Of a stretch of 12,994 nucleotides of DNA, positions 1-5,874 are shown in pieces (the first letter of the stretch is position 1; every line of letters starts with the position of its first letter). This DNA is from Collinsella sp. (GTDB lineage: Bacteria > Actinomycetota > Coriobacteriia > Coriobacteriales > Coriobacteriaceae). The position numbers were made by a program, and so were the translations under genes. The stretch spans positions 1 to 12,994 of the forward strand of contig DXLX01000024.1 in the NCBI GenBank assembly GCA_019414515.1. Direction: 5' to 3'. The notes under the pieces were generated by a model. It was given only the letters and a program-made list of their open reading frames with translations. It made no database searches and had not been told where the DNA came from.

Positions 1-33
1 AGATGACACCATAGGTTGAGCAAAAGTCAGCGA

Positions 34-132
34 GCGGGCCGCATTTGTGACAAGGTGACGTGAAACGAAAGGGCGCCGACCTTCTGGTCGCGCCCTTGAA
101 GTTGAACGTCAGATTGTCCAAATGCGGCCCGC
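34..132. repeat. 99-nt near-perfect inverted repeat (about 40 base pairs)
   Basis: Positions 34-47 pair perfectly with 119-132 (14 bp). With small internal loops the pairing continues: 49-53 with 114-118, 56-61 with 106-111, 64-66 with 101-103, 69-75 with 91-97 and 77-81 with 86-90, leaving a 4-nt apical loop at 82-85. Almost the whole segment folds into one long hairpin on either strand. The 5-mer CAGCG sits just outside each end (28-32 and 134-138), as a target-site duplication would. It lies downstream of lysS on the minus strand and its apical part can serve as the lysS terminator. A MITE-like or REP-like element, or a structured RNA, are the main alternatives. The pairing is certain; the nature of the element is not. 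Confidence 0.8.
59..97 (-). terminator. Probable lysS transcription terminator
   Basis: On the minus strand the stem AAGGGCG...CGCCCTT (69-75 with 91-97) continues through 77-81 with 86-90, giving 12 bp, one bulge and a 4-nt loop. It is followed by a T-rich but interrupted tract, TTTCGTTTCA. It lies about 80 nt past the lysS stop codon and is the apical part of the larger inverted repeat at 34-132. The weak T-run lowers certainty. Confidence 0.5.
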
Positions 133-145
133 GCAGCGTCGAGCC

Positions 146-173
146 GTTACGCGGTTTGGTAAAACCGCGTAAC
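146..173. repeat. 12-bp perfect hairpin just after the lysS stop
   Basis: GTTACGCGGTTT (146-157) and its exact complement (162-173) are separated by the four bases GGTA. The hairpin begins three bases past the lysS TAA. No T-run follows on either strand, so it is not a classical terminator. A 3'-end stabilising hairpin for the lysS transcript or a small repeat are the likely readings. Confidence 0.65.
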
Positions 174-176
174 TAG

Positions 177-2141
177 TTAGTACATCTTTGCGCCGGCGGG
201 GATGGAAGCGTCGAGCTGAATCAGGTTGAGGCGCTCCTCGCCCTCCTCCTCGTGGATGGCGCTGATCAGCATACCGCAGCTGGGAATACCCATCATCTTG
301 CGCGGAGGCAGATTGGTGATGGCGAGCAAGGTCTTGCCGACCAGGTCCTCGGGCTCATAGTAGCCATGGATGCCGGAGAGGATGGTGCGGTCGGTGCCGG
401 TGCCGTCGTCGAGCGTAAAGTTCAGCAGCTTCTTGGACTTCCTGACGGCCTCGCACGCCTTAACCTTCACGGCGCGGAAATCGCTCTTGGAGAAGGTATC
501 GAAGTCGACGAACTCCTCGAACAGCGGCTCAACGGCGATCTTGGAGTAATCGAGCGTGGGCTTGAGCGGCTTGACGAACGGGCTTTCGGCGTTGCCGGCC
601 TCTGCAGCCTTGGCGGCAGCGGCACCGGACTGGAAACCCTTCTCGGGCTTCATGTGCGGGAACAGCAGGACGTCGCGAATGGAGGCCTGGTTGGTGAGCA
701 GCATGACCACGCGGTCGATACCGATGCCAATGCCGCCCGCGGGAGGCATACCGTACTCGAGGGCGCGCACGTAGTCCTCGTCGTACTCCATGGCCTCGTC
801 GTCGCCGCCGGCCTTCTCAGCCATCTGGGCAGCAAAGCGCTCGGCCTGGTCGACCGGGTCGTTGAGCTCGGAGAATGCGTTGGCGTACTCGTGGCCGGCG
901 ATGACCAGCTCAAAGCGGTGCGTCAGGCGCGGATCGTCCTCAAAACGCTTGGCAAGCGGGCTGACCTCGATGGGGTAATCGCATACGAAGGTCGGGTTGA
1001 CGATGGTGTCCTCGCCCAGCTCATCGTAAATCTCGGCGATGATCTTGCCAGCAGTCCACTCGGGCTTAATCTCCAGGCCCTTCTCGCGTGCGGCGGCGGC
1101 AAGCTCCTCGACCGGCGTGTCGATGGTGACCTGCTTGCCGAGCACGTCCGAGACGATGTCGGTCATGGGACGGCTTGCCCACTCACCGGAAAGATCGATG
1201 GTCTGACCCTGGTACTCAATGACCTCGGGGTTGCCGATGGCCTTGTTGGCAGCCTTGATGACACCCTGGGCGAGTGCCTTCATGCCCTCGAGATCGGAGA
1301 AGGCACGATAGGCCTCCATCGTGGTGAACTCGGGGTTGTGGGTGAGGTCCATACCCTCGTTGCGGAAGATGCGGCCGATCTCGAAGACGCGCTCAAAGCC
1401 ACCGACGATGCAGCGCTTGAGGTGCAGCTCGGTAGCAATGCGCAGGTAGCACTCCTGATCGAGCGCGTTGAAGTGCGTGATGAACGGCTTGGCCGTAGCG
1501 CCGCCCTGAATGGTCTGCAGGATGGGGGTCTCGACCTCCATGTAGCCGTCAGATTCCATGAAGCGGCGGAAGGTGGAGAGAATCTGCGAGCGCTTGCGGA
1601 AGGTCTCGCGAACATCGTCGTTGGCAATCAGGTCGACATAGCGCTGACGATAGCGGGTCTCCTTGTCGGAGAGGCCGTGGAACTTCTCGGGCAGCGGGCG
1701 AACGGCCTTGGAGAGCAGCGTCGCGCTCTTGGGGGCAACGGAGAGCTGGCCGCGCTTGGTGCGAACAACCACGCCGGTCACGCCCAGGATATCGCCCAGG
1801 TCGAGAGCCTTGAGCGTATTCCAAGCTGCCTCGTCCATGTCGTTGATGCGGCAGAACAGCTGAATCTCGGCGGTAGCGTCGCGCACGACGATAAACATGA
1901 TCTTGCCCTGACCGCGCTTGGCGACCACGCGGCCGCCGATCTTCACGACGTCCTCAGTATCCTCGCCATCGGCAAGATCGGCATATTTGGCCTCAATGTC
2001 GACGACATAGTCCTCGATCTCGGAGTGCTCGGGATAGGGGTTCTGGCCCACCTCGAACAGGGCGGCGCGCTTTGCCAGACGCGTGGCGCGCTCGTCGTTG
2101 AGCGTCGAGGCCTGATCGGCGACGTTCTGGTTCTCTGCCAT
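177..2141 (-). CDS. lysS: Lysyl-tRNA synthetase (class II) with extra C-terminal tRNA-binding domain
   Basis: Charges tRNA-Lys with lysine in the cytoplasm. The 654-aa protein has an N-terminal OB-fold anticodon-binding domain (about residues 65-145), then the class II catalytic core with motif 2 around 251-278 (RVFEIGRIFRNEGMD, HNPEFTTMEAY) and motif 3 around 470-485 (GIGIGIDRVV). The usual bacterial LysRS ends after the LLFPHM segment, near residue 500. Here an Ala/Lys/Pro-rich linker (about 501-543) leads to a 111-residue domain (544-654). That domain reads like the Trbp111/EMAP-II module found at the end of many MetRS proteins: FSKSDFRAVKV, LSGIHGYYEPEDLVGK, NLPPRKMMGIPSCGMLI, IPAGAKMY. 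The start ATG has the ribosome-binding site GAGGAG seven bases upstream. It follows greA, separated by a terminator. The LysRS identity is secure; the role of the added domain (raising tRNA affinity) is inferred from MetRS. Confidence 0.97.
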   Translation of the reverse strand: MAENQNVADQASTLNDERATRLAKRAALFEVGQNPYPEHSEIEDYVVDIEAKYADLADGEDTEDVVKIGGRVVAKRGQGKIMFIVVRDATAEIQLFCRINDMDEAAWNTLKALDLGDILGVTGVVVRTKRGQLSVAPKSATLLSKAVRPLPEKFHGLSDKETRYRQRYVDLIANDDVRETFRKRSQILSTFRRFMESDGYMEVETPILQTIQGGATAKPFITHFNALDQECYLRIATELHLKRCIVGGFERVFEIGRIFRNEGMDLTHNPEFTTMEAYRAFSDLEGMKALAQGVIKAANKAIGNPEVIEYQGQTIDLSGEWASRPMTDIVSDVLGKQVTIDTPVEELAAAAREKGLEIKPEWTAGKIIAEIYDELGEDTIVNPTFVCDYPIEVSPLAKRFEDDPRLTHRFELVIAGHEYANAFSELNDPVDQAERFAAQMAEKAGGDDEAMEYDEDYVRALEYGMPPAGGIGIGIDRVVMLLTNQASIRDVLLFPHMKPEKGFQSGAAAAKAAEAGNAESPFVKPLKPTLDYSKIAVEPLFEEFVDFDTFSKSDFRAVKVKACEAVRKSKKLLNFTLDDGTGTDRTILSGIHGYYEPEDLVGKTLLAITNLPPRKMMGIPSCGMLISAIHEEEGEERLNLIQLDASIPAGAKMY

Positions 2142-2154
2142 AAGTTAGCTCCTC

Positions 2155-2192
2155 AAACTAAAACGCTCCCCAGGATTCGGTCCCAGGGAGCG
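2155..2192 (-). terminator. Terminator after greA
   Basis: On the minus strand CGCTCCC (2186-2192) pairs with GGGAGCG (2164-2170) around a 15-nt loop and is followed by TTTTAGTTT. It lies between greA and lysS, so lysS transcription after greA would depend on read-through or on a promoter in the short gap. Confidence 0.7.
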
Positions 2193-2220
2193 AAAACATA
2201 CCTTTACGCGGGACCGTGGT

Positions 2221-2691
2221 CTAGCGTGCGATCTTGGCGATGGTGTAGACGCGAGTCTTGCCAGAAGGCGTAACGACCTCAACGGAGTCGCCCTCGCCGT
2301 GACCGATGATGGCGTGACCGACCGGAGACTCGTTGGAGATCTTGTGCTCGAGCGAGTTGGTCTCGGTGGTACCGACGAGCGTGACTTCCATGACCTCACC
2401 GTTGGGATCGATCAGAGAAACGGTGGAACCGATGGAGACGGTCAGATCGCCCGTGGTGGCAGCAACCTGAGCGTTGGCGAGGATGGCCTGAATCTCGGCA
2501 ATGCGAGCAGCATTCTGGGCCTGCTTGTCCTTGGCGGCATCGTACTCGGAGTTCTCCGAAAGGTCGCCGAACGCGCGGGCTTCCTTGATGTCCTCGACGA
2601 TCTCCTTGGCGTAATCGCCCTCACGCCAAGCGAGCTCCTCGACGAGCTTCTGGCGGCCCTCAGCGGTCAGTACGATCTGGCTTGCGTCCAT
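2221..2691 (-). CDS. greA: Transcription elongation factor GreA
   Basis: GreA enters the secondary channel of stalled, backtracked RNA polymerase and stimulates cleavage of the transcript 3' end. The protein has 156 aa, close to the usual ~158. It has the N-terminal coiled coil (about 1-76) with the conserved tip motif GDLSENSEYDAAK at 42-54, whose acidic residues D43 and E46 help coordinate the catalytic magnesium. A C-terminal FKBP-like globular domain (about 80-156) contains IGSTVSLID and the family-typical SPVGHAIIG. The ATG is preceded by GGGGAG eight bases upstream. A perfect TTGACA occurs at 2727-2732 on the minus strand, but no good -10 sits at the right distance, so the promoter is unclear. 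The gene lies between the tatA terminator and lysS; greA next to lysS is also seen in many Firmicutes. Confidence 0.97.
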   Translation of the reverse strand: MDASQIVLTAEGRQKLVEELAWREGDYAKEIVEDIKEARAFGDLSENSEYDAAKDKQAQNAARIAEIQAILANAQVAATTGDLTVSIGSTVSLIDPNGEVMEVTLVGTTETNSLEHKISNESPVGHAIIGHGEGDSVEVVTPSGKTRVYTIAKIAR

Positions 2692-2737
2692 ACGGATATC
2701 TCCCCAACTATGATGTAACGATCAACTGTCAACAAAA

Positions 2738-2772
2738 CGAAAAAGACCGGCTAGCCTGCGGGCAAGCCGGTC
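2738..2772 (-). terminator. Terminator after tatA
   Basis: Minus-strand hairpin with GACCGGCT (2765-2772) pairing with AGCCGGTC (2745-2752). A T-T mismatch and three more GC pairs follow toward a CGCA loop, and TTTTTCG follows the stem. It is a strong intrinsic terminator, about 25 nt past the tatA stop. Confidence 0.85.
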
Positions 2773-2797
2773 AGGTGCTCACCCCAAAGGGATGGGA

Positions 2798-3073
2798 CTA
2801 CTCTGCGTCCGCGTCGCTGTCCTCTGCCTGCTTTTTCTTGGCAGCAGCGAGCTTGGCCTCGAGCTCTGCGATCTCCTTGTCCTCCTTGGACTCCTCGACC
2901 AAAACGTCCTCGGCCTGCTTGGTTTCGCCCTTATCGTCGCCCTCCATACCCTCGCGGATATTCTTGACGGTAGAGCCGAGAGACTTGCCGAGCTTCGGCA
3001 GGTTCTTAGGCCCGAAGATGATCAAGACAACGATGAGAATAATGATGAGCTCAGGAGCCCTCAGTCCAAACAT
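2798..3073 (-). CDS. tatA: Sec-independent protein translocase subunit TatA/TatE
   Basis: Pore-forming subunit of the twin-arginine system, which exports folded proteins across the cytoplasmic membrane. The 91-aa protein has a short N-terminus, one membrane helix (about residues 7-20, PELIIILIVVLIIF), the hinge motif FGPKNLPKLGKSLG (20-33), then the amphipathic helix and a highly charged Lys/Glu-rich tail (about 45-91). The start is the ATG at 3073 because GGAGG lies five bases upstream. A longer in-frame reading to 3256 would run through the tRNA-Pro gene and the tatA promoter and is rejected. No tatC or tatB lies beside it, so the partner is encoded elsewhere. A promoter with a dyad in its spacer is seen at 3110-3138, and a terminator follows the gene. 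Confidence 0.93.
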   Translation of the reverse strand: MFGLRAPELIIILIVVLIIFGPKNLPKLGKSLGSTVKNIREGMEGDDKGETKQAEDVLVEESKEDKEIAELEAKLAAAKKKQAEDSDADAE

Positions 3074-3109
3074 GTAGACCTCCACAATACAGCGAGACAA
3101 GCTCGAATG

Positions 3110-3138
3110 AGTATACCGCGGGTGCCGCGGTATCACAA
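3110..3138 (-). promoter_or_regulatory. tatA promoter with a dyad filling the spacer
   Basis: On the minus strand, -35 TTGTGA (3133-3138) and -10 TATACT (3110-3115) are 17 bp apart. Nine-base arms ATACCGCGG (3113-3121) and CCGCGGTAT (3125-3133) form a perfect inverted repeat around GTG, occupying the spacer and touching both boxes. The predicted start is about 30 nt upstream of the tatA ATG. A repressor site or a DNA-twisting activator site are possible; no regulator can be named. Confidence 0.6.
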
Positions 3139-3146
3139 CAATAGCT

Positions 3147-3174
3147 AAAAAAAGGGACCGCAAGAAGCGGTCCC
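3147..3174 (-). terminator. Terminator after tRNA-Pro
   Basis: Minus-strand GGGACCGC (3167-3174) pairs perfectly with GCGGTCCC (3154-3161) around a 5-nt loop and is followed by seven T. It lies 11 nt beyond the encoded CCA of the tRNA and just upstream of the tatA promoter, isolating the two units. Confidence 0.9.
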
Positions 3175-3185
3175 TCCTCATGCTC

Positions 3186-3262
3186 TGGTCGGGTTGACTG
3201 GATTTGAACCAGCGACCCCTGCGTCCCGAACGCAGTGCTCTACCAAACTGAGCCACAACCCG
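3186..3262 (-). tRNA. tRNA-Pro (anticodon CGG)
   Basis: A full cloverleaf on the minus strand: acceptor stem CGGGTTG/CAACCCG, D arm GCTC...GAGC, anticodon stem CTGCG/CGCAG around loop TTCGGGA, and T arm CTGG-TTCAAAT-CCAG. The anticodon CGG (3226-3228) reads CCG proline codons. Discriminator A and an encoded CCA (3186-3188) are present. It is an isolated single-tRNA unit with its own terminator. TACTAT at about 15-20 nt upstream may be its -10 box, but no clear -35 was found. Confidence 0.97.
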
Positions 3263-3311
3263 TTAGCTCGACTATAGTAACAAAGATTTTCGCCGCGTGC
3301 TAGAGAAATTT

Positions 3312-4208
3312 TTATTTCTTTGGCGCGTCGATTTGAACCGTGTTGGGAATAAGCTCAGTCGTGCAGGCCCACCAGCCATTTTGCTGGGCAGCTCCCGCAA
3401 GATGGGCTGCTGCAGCGACGGTATCACAAATGGCAAACGAGCAGGCACCCGAACCGCACACGTCCACGGCAACGGTTCCCTCCTGTGCGCGCAGCCAGTC
3501 GAGAACCGCCTGGATCCGCGGCTCCATCTGCGCGGATATGACGCCCAGATTGTTATGAACGAGCGCATATGCCGCCTCGGCATCGCCGGCGCGTAAGACA
3601 GAAGCAATCGCATCGGGTTTTTCCGCGGGCACCGGGCTCTCATCAAATCGTCGATACGCTTCAACCGTTGAAACGCTCGTCTCGTGCGGTTTGACCAATA
3701 CGACAGGTGTCGCCGGAAGCACAGGATACTCAGTGGCCAGCACATCTCCCCCGCCGACGTAGAGTGCGGGACTCGTGTGCAAAAAGAACGGCACGTCGGC
3801 GCCGATACCGCGAGCGATGTCATCGAGCGCGGGGTCGGCACGGTCGATACCCCACAGCTCGGCCAAGGCAACGATGACCGCAGCGGCATCCGTCGAGGGG
3901 CCTCCCAGGCCGGCGCACAGCGGGATACGCTTTTCGATCGTCACGCACACGTTGGCATCGCGACCGTAACGCTCGGCCATAGCGATTGCCGCCCGATAGG
4001 CCGTATTTTTTTGCATGGGAAAATCGGATGCCGGAACCGTCTGGACGGTCAACGCCTGCGCCGGCGTGACCGTCACGGCATCGGCTAGACCGACGGCTGC
4101 CATCAGGGAATCGACCCTGTGATAGCCGCGGGCGTCGCGCTCGGTATGAACCCCCAGATAGAGGTTAATCTTTGCCGGCGCGGTAAGGATGAGGGACCGA
4201 TCGGTCAC
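3312..4208 (-). CDS. ispE: 4-diphosphocytidyl-2-C-methyl-D-erythritol kinase
   Basis: Phosphorylates CDP-methylerythritol with ATP in the MEP pathway to isopentenyl diphosphate. The protein has 298 aa with a GHMP-kinase layout: APAKINLYLGV near the N-terminus (10-20; K13 and N15), the ATP-binding glycine-rich motif PLCAGLGGPSTDAA (96-109), GADVPFFL with D138 as catalytic base, and a C-terminal GSGACSF motif. The start is GTG at 4208, two bases after the veg stop codon, with GAGGAG inside the end of veg; the two are probably translationally coupled. The glycine-rich loop reads GGPSTDAA rather than the common GGGSSDAA. Adjacency to veg matches Bacillus subtilis. No clear terminator separates it from tRNA-Pro; a weak A/T-rich hairpin lies around the stop. 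Confidence 0.95.
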   Translation of the reverse strand: MTDRSLILTAPAKINLYLGVHTERDARGYHRVDSLMAAVGLADAVTVTPAQALTVQTVPASDFPMQKNTAYRAAIAMAERYGRDANVCVTIEKRIPLCAGLGGPSTDAAAVIVALAELWGIDRADPALDDIARGIGADVPFFLHTSPALYVGGGDVLATEYPVLPATPVVLVKPHETSVSTVEAYRRFDESPVPAEKPDAIASVLRAGDAEAAYALVHNNLGVISAQMEPRIQAVLDWLRAQEGTVAVDVCGSGACSFAICDTVAAAAHLAGAAQQNGWWACTTELIPNTVQIDAPKK

Positions 4209-4210
4209 CG

Positions 4211-4507
4211 TTAGTGCTCCTCGAGCTGGTTGCCGAGCGGGGTAAAGATATGTTCGCCGCTCTCGGGGTCGAACAGTTCGACCTGGCCGGTAAGGACATC
4301 GATGTACTGGTAGGACTGACGCGATTTGCGGCCGCGACGCTCGTCAACCTCAACGATAAAGACAGCGGGGTGGACGCTCTTGATGGTGCCCATGCGCTCG
4401 ATGACGCGGGTACGGCCCATGTTGGCCTTAACCTTGACGCGATCGCCCACCATATCGGTCAGCTTCTCGTGGATGTCGTCGACGTGATTGACTTCCATCT
4501 CTTCCAT
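4211..4507 (-). CDS. veg: Veg family protein
   Basis: A small protein of the Veg family, which in Bacillus subtilis is strongly expressed in vegetative growth and reported to promote biofilm formation. The biochemical function is not established. The protein has 98 aa. Family features are DIHEKLTDMVGDRVKVKANMG (11-31), R-VIERMGTI (about 34-42), HPAVFIVEVDE (46-56) and SYQYIDVLTGQVELF (65-79), consistent with a small beta-barrel. The ATG at 4507 is chosen because GGAGG lies eight bases upstream; a longer reading from a TTG at 4531 would place that ribosome-binding site inside the gene. An acidic C-terminal tail of about 18 residues extends past the typical end. ispE follows after 2 nt. A promoter and a leader hairpin are seen upstream. 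Confidence 0.9.
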   Translation of the reverse strand: MEEMEVNHVDDIHEKLTDMVGDRVKVKANMGRTRVIERMGTIKSVHPAVFIVEVDERRGRKSRQSYQYIDVLTGQVELFDPESGEHIFTPLGNQLEEH

Positions 4508-4533
4508 GAATAGGGCCTCCAGAGGGTGCAATT

Positions 4534-4554
4534 CAAAAAGGGGATAATACCCCT
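4534..4554 (-). promoter_or_regulatory. Leader hairpin with T-run upstream of veg (possible attenuator)
   Basis: On the minus strand AGGGG (4550-4554) pairs with CCCCT (4539-4543) around a 6-nt loop and is followed by TTTTT. It lies between the predicted veg promoter and its ribosome-binding site. The stem is only 5 bp, so it may be a weak pause or attenuator or may be chance. Confidence 0.35.
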
Positions 4555-4574
4555 AAGATAGACAAAACTCTAAT

Positions 4575-4603
4575 ACTATAGCACCCTGTTGCAGCCATAC
4601 GCA
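4575..4603 (-). promoter_or_regulatory. Candidate veg-ispE promoter
   Basis: Minus-strand -10 TATAGT (4575-4580) with TTGCGT about 18 bp upstream as a partial -35. Transcription would begin about 60 nt before the veg ATG. The -10 is good and the -35 matches only its first three bases. Confidence 0.45.
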
Positions 4604-4637
4604 AGCAGCTAAAAAAGCCCGGTCCCAAATTGACTAC

Positions 4638-5084
4638 TTACAGACTATCGGTGTCGAGGACGATGGTGAACGGACCGTCGTTGACCAGGTCGACCTTCAT
4701 ATCGGCGCCAAAGATACCGTGCGCCACATGCTCAACGTCCTGAGCGACGAGTGTCAGAAAGTACTCGTAAAGTTCGTTAGCAACATCGGGCGCGCCGGCG
4801 TCCGTAAACGACGGGCGGCGGCCGTGGCGGCAGTCGGCAAACAGCGTGAACTGCGACACCACGAGCACCTCGCCGTCGACATCCGCCAGCGCCAAGTTGG
4901 TCTTGCCGTTCTCATCCTCGTTGATACGCAGCCCGCGGAGCTTGCCCCACAGCTTGTCGGCTTCGGCGCGTGTGTCGCCGTGGCCCACGCCCAGCAGCAC
5001 CAGGTAGCCGCGTCCAATACGGCCCACGCACTCGCCGTCGACTGTCACGCCGGCGTTGAGCACGCGCTGTACCACCGCACGCAC
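4638..5084 (-). CDS. dtd: D-aminoacyl-tRNA deacylase
   Basis: Removes D-amino acids (and mis-charged glycine) from tRNA by hydrolysing the ester, protecting translation. The 148 aa are the standard length. The two active-site motifs are visible: SQFTLFAD at 77-84 (family SQxTLxAD) and NDGPFT at 135-140 (family NxGPxT, carrying the Gly-cisPro pair that rejects L-amino acids). The start is GTG at 5084, three bases after the rdgB stop, so translation is probably coupled to rdgB. Downstream on the minus strand a run of six T occurs at about 4610, without a compact hairpin before it, so termination here is uncertain. Confidence 0.96.
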   Translation of the reverse strand: MRAVVQRVLNAGVTVDGECVGRIGRGYLVLLGVGHGDTRAEADKLWGKLRGLRINEDENGKTNLALADVDGEVLVVSQFTLFADCRHGRRPSFTDAGAPDVANELYEYFLTLVAQDVEHVAHGIFGADMKVDLVNDGPFTIVLDTDSL

Positions 5085-5087
5085 GGC

Positions 5088-5729
5088 CTACTCCTCGCCC
5101 GTCAGCTTGGCGGACAGATGCTCGAGCGCATGGAAACGATGGCTGATGGCGTTCTTCTCGTCCGCCGTGAGCTCGGCCATGGTCTTGCCCGGCGTATCGA
5201 CCGGCAGGAACAGCGGGTCGTAGCCAAAACCGTGTTCGCCGCGGCCCTCGTGCGCGATAACGCCTTCGCAGGCGCCCTCGCCATAAGTGACCAGGCCGTC
5301 CGTATCGATAAGCGCGACGACGCTCATAAAGCGCGCGGTACGGTCCTCGTCTGCCACGCCTTCCAGGTTAACGAGAAGCTTGGCGTTGTTGGCGGCATCG
5401 TCGCCATGCACGCCAGCATAGCGCGCGCTATACACGCCCGGCTCGCCGTCCAGCGCGTCGACGACCAAGCCAGAATCGTCGGCGATGGCCATAAGGCCCG
5501 TCTCCTCAACGGCAACCTGCGCCTTGATGATGGCGTTCTCCAAAAACGTCGTGCCGTTTTCCTCGGGGTCCTCAAAATCGCCCAGCTGGCCGAGCGCCAC
5601 AAAGCGAACCTCGGGCATAACCTTGCCCAAAATGGCCTCGATCTCGGTGAGCTTATGGGCGTTGCCCGTTGCCACGACGATGGTCGCCGCCGGGTCGAGA
5701 GTGTCAATGTCGATCTTCTCAAGTGCCAT
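5088..5729 (-). CDS. rdgB: Non-canonical purine NTP pyrophosphatase (RdgB/HAM1 family)
   Basis: Hydrolyses dITP, ITP and XTP to monophosphates, keeping deaminated purines out of DNA and RNA. The 213-aa protein has the family motifs in order: TGNAHKLTEI (21-30), FLENAIIKA (62-70), ADDSGLVVDALDGEPGVYSARYAG (83-106, with the metal-binding aspartates at 84-85), GFGYDPLF (167-174) and SHRFHAL (196-202). The ATG has GGAGG six bases upstream. The gene lies 143 nt after rph, separated by a large hairpin, and directly before dtd. TATAGA about 20 nt upstream of the start may be a -10 box without a clear -35. The murI-rph-rdgB order also occurs, with insertions, in Bacillus and Mycobacterium. Confidence 0.96.
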   Translation of the reverse strand: MALEKIDIDTLDPAATIVVATGNAHKLTEIEAILGKVMPEVRFVALGQLGDFEDPEENGTTFLENAIIKAQVAVEETGLMAIADDSGLVVDALDGEPGVYSARYAGVHGDDAANNAKLLVNLEGVADEDRTARFMSVVALIDTDGLVTYGEGACEGVIAHEGRGEHGFGYDPLFLPVDTPGKTMAELTADEKNAISHRFHALEHLSAKLTGEE

Positions 5730-5837
5730 GAGTGGCCTCCTTGTCTCTATAGCAATGCCGCGCCGAGGGCGACGAGGGCCTCTGCCTCTCCCCTCTCAAT
5801 CAACGGCAGTCTTGTGTCTAGACGTCTCCGCAGATGA

Positions 5838-5874
5838 AACCTACCAAATTAAACCTGTCCCTTTTTGGTAGGTT
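5838..5874. repeat. Large hairpin overlapping the rph stop; REP-like or terminator
   Basis: AACCTACCAAA (5838-5848) is exactly complementary to 5864-5874, giving an 11-bp stem around a 15-nt loop that contains AAACCTGTCCCTT. The right arm includes two bases of the rph TAA stop codon. On the minus strand only a short TTTCATC tract follows, so it is a poor intrinsic terminator. The arms plus a GGGACAGG-type loop recall repeated extragenic palindromes mobilised by Y1 transposases, but that resemblance is from memory only. Confidence 0.6.

Noticed and set aside
252..2273. A 673-codon open frame on the plus strand opposite lysS
   Set aside because: It is antisense to a clear LysRS gene and its translation is repetitive in Leu, Val, Gly and Asp, as expected when a high-GC gene is read on the other strand. 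No domain is recognisable.
2704..2732. TTGACA upstream of greA as a full promoter
   Set aside because: At 16-18 bp spacing the -10 would be AGTTGG or TAGTTG and would overlap the ribosome-binding site, so a complete promoter cannot be supported.
2798..3256. Longer tatA reading frame with a 61-residue N-terminal extension
   Set aside because: The extension is a translation through tRNA-Pro, its terminator and the tatA promoter. The start at 3073 has an ideal ribosome-binding site and gives a normal TatA N-terminus.
4719..5837. A 372-codon open frame on the plus strand opposite dtd and rdgB
   Set aside because: It crosses two well-supported minus-strand genes and their junction; no recognisable protein features.
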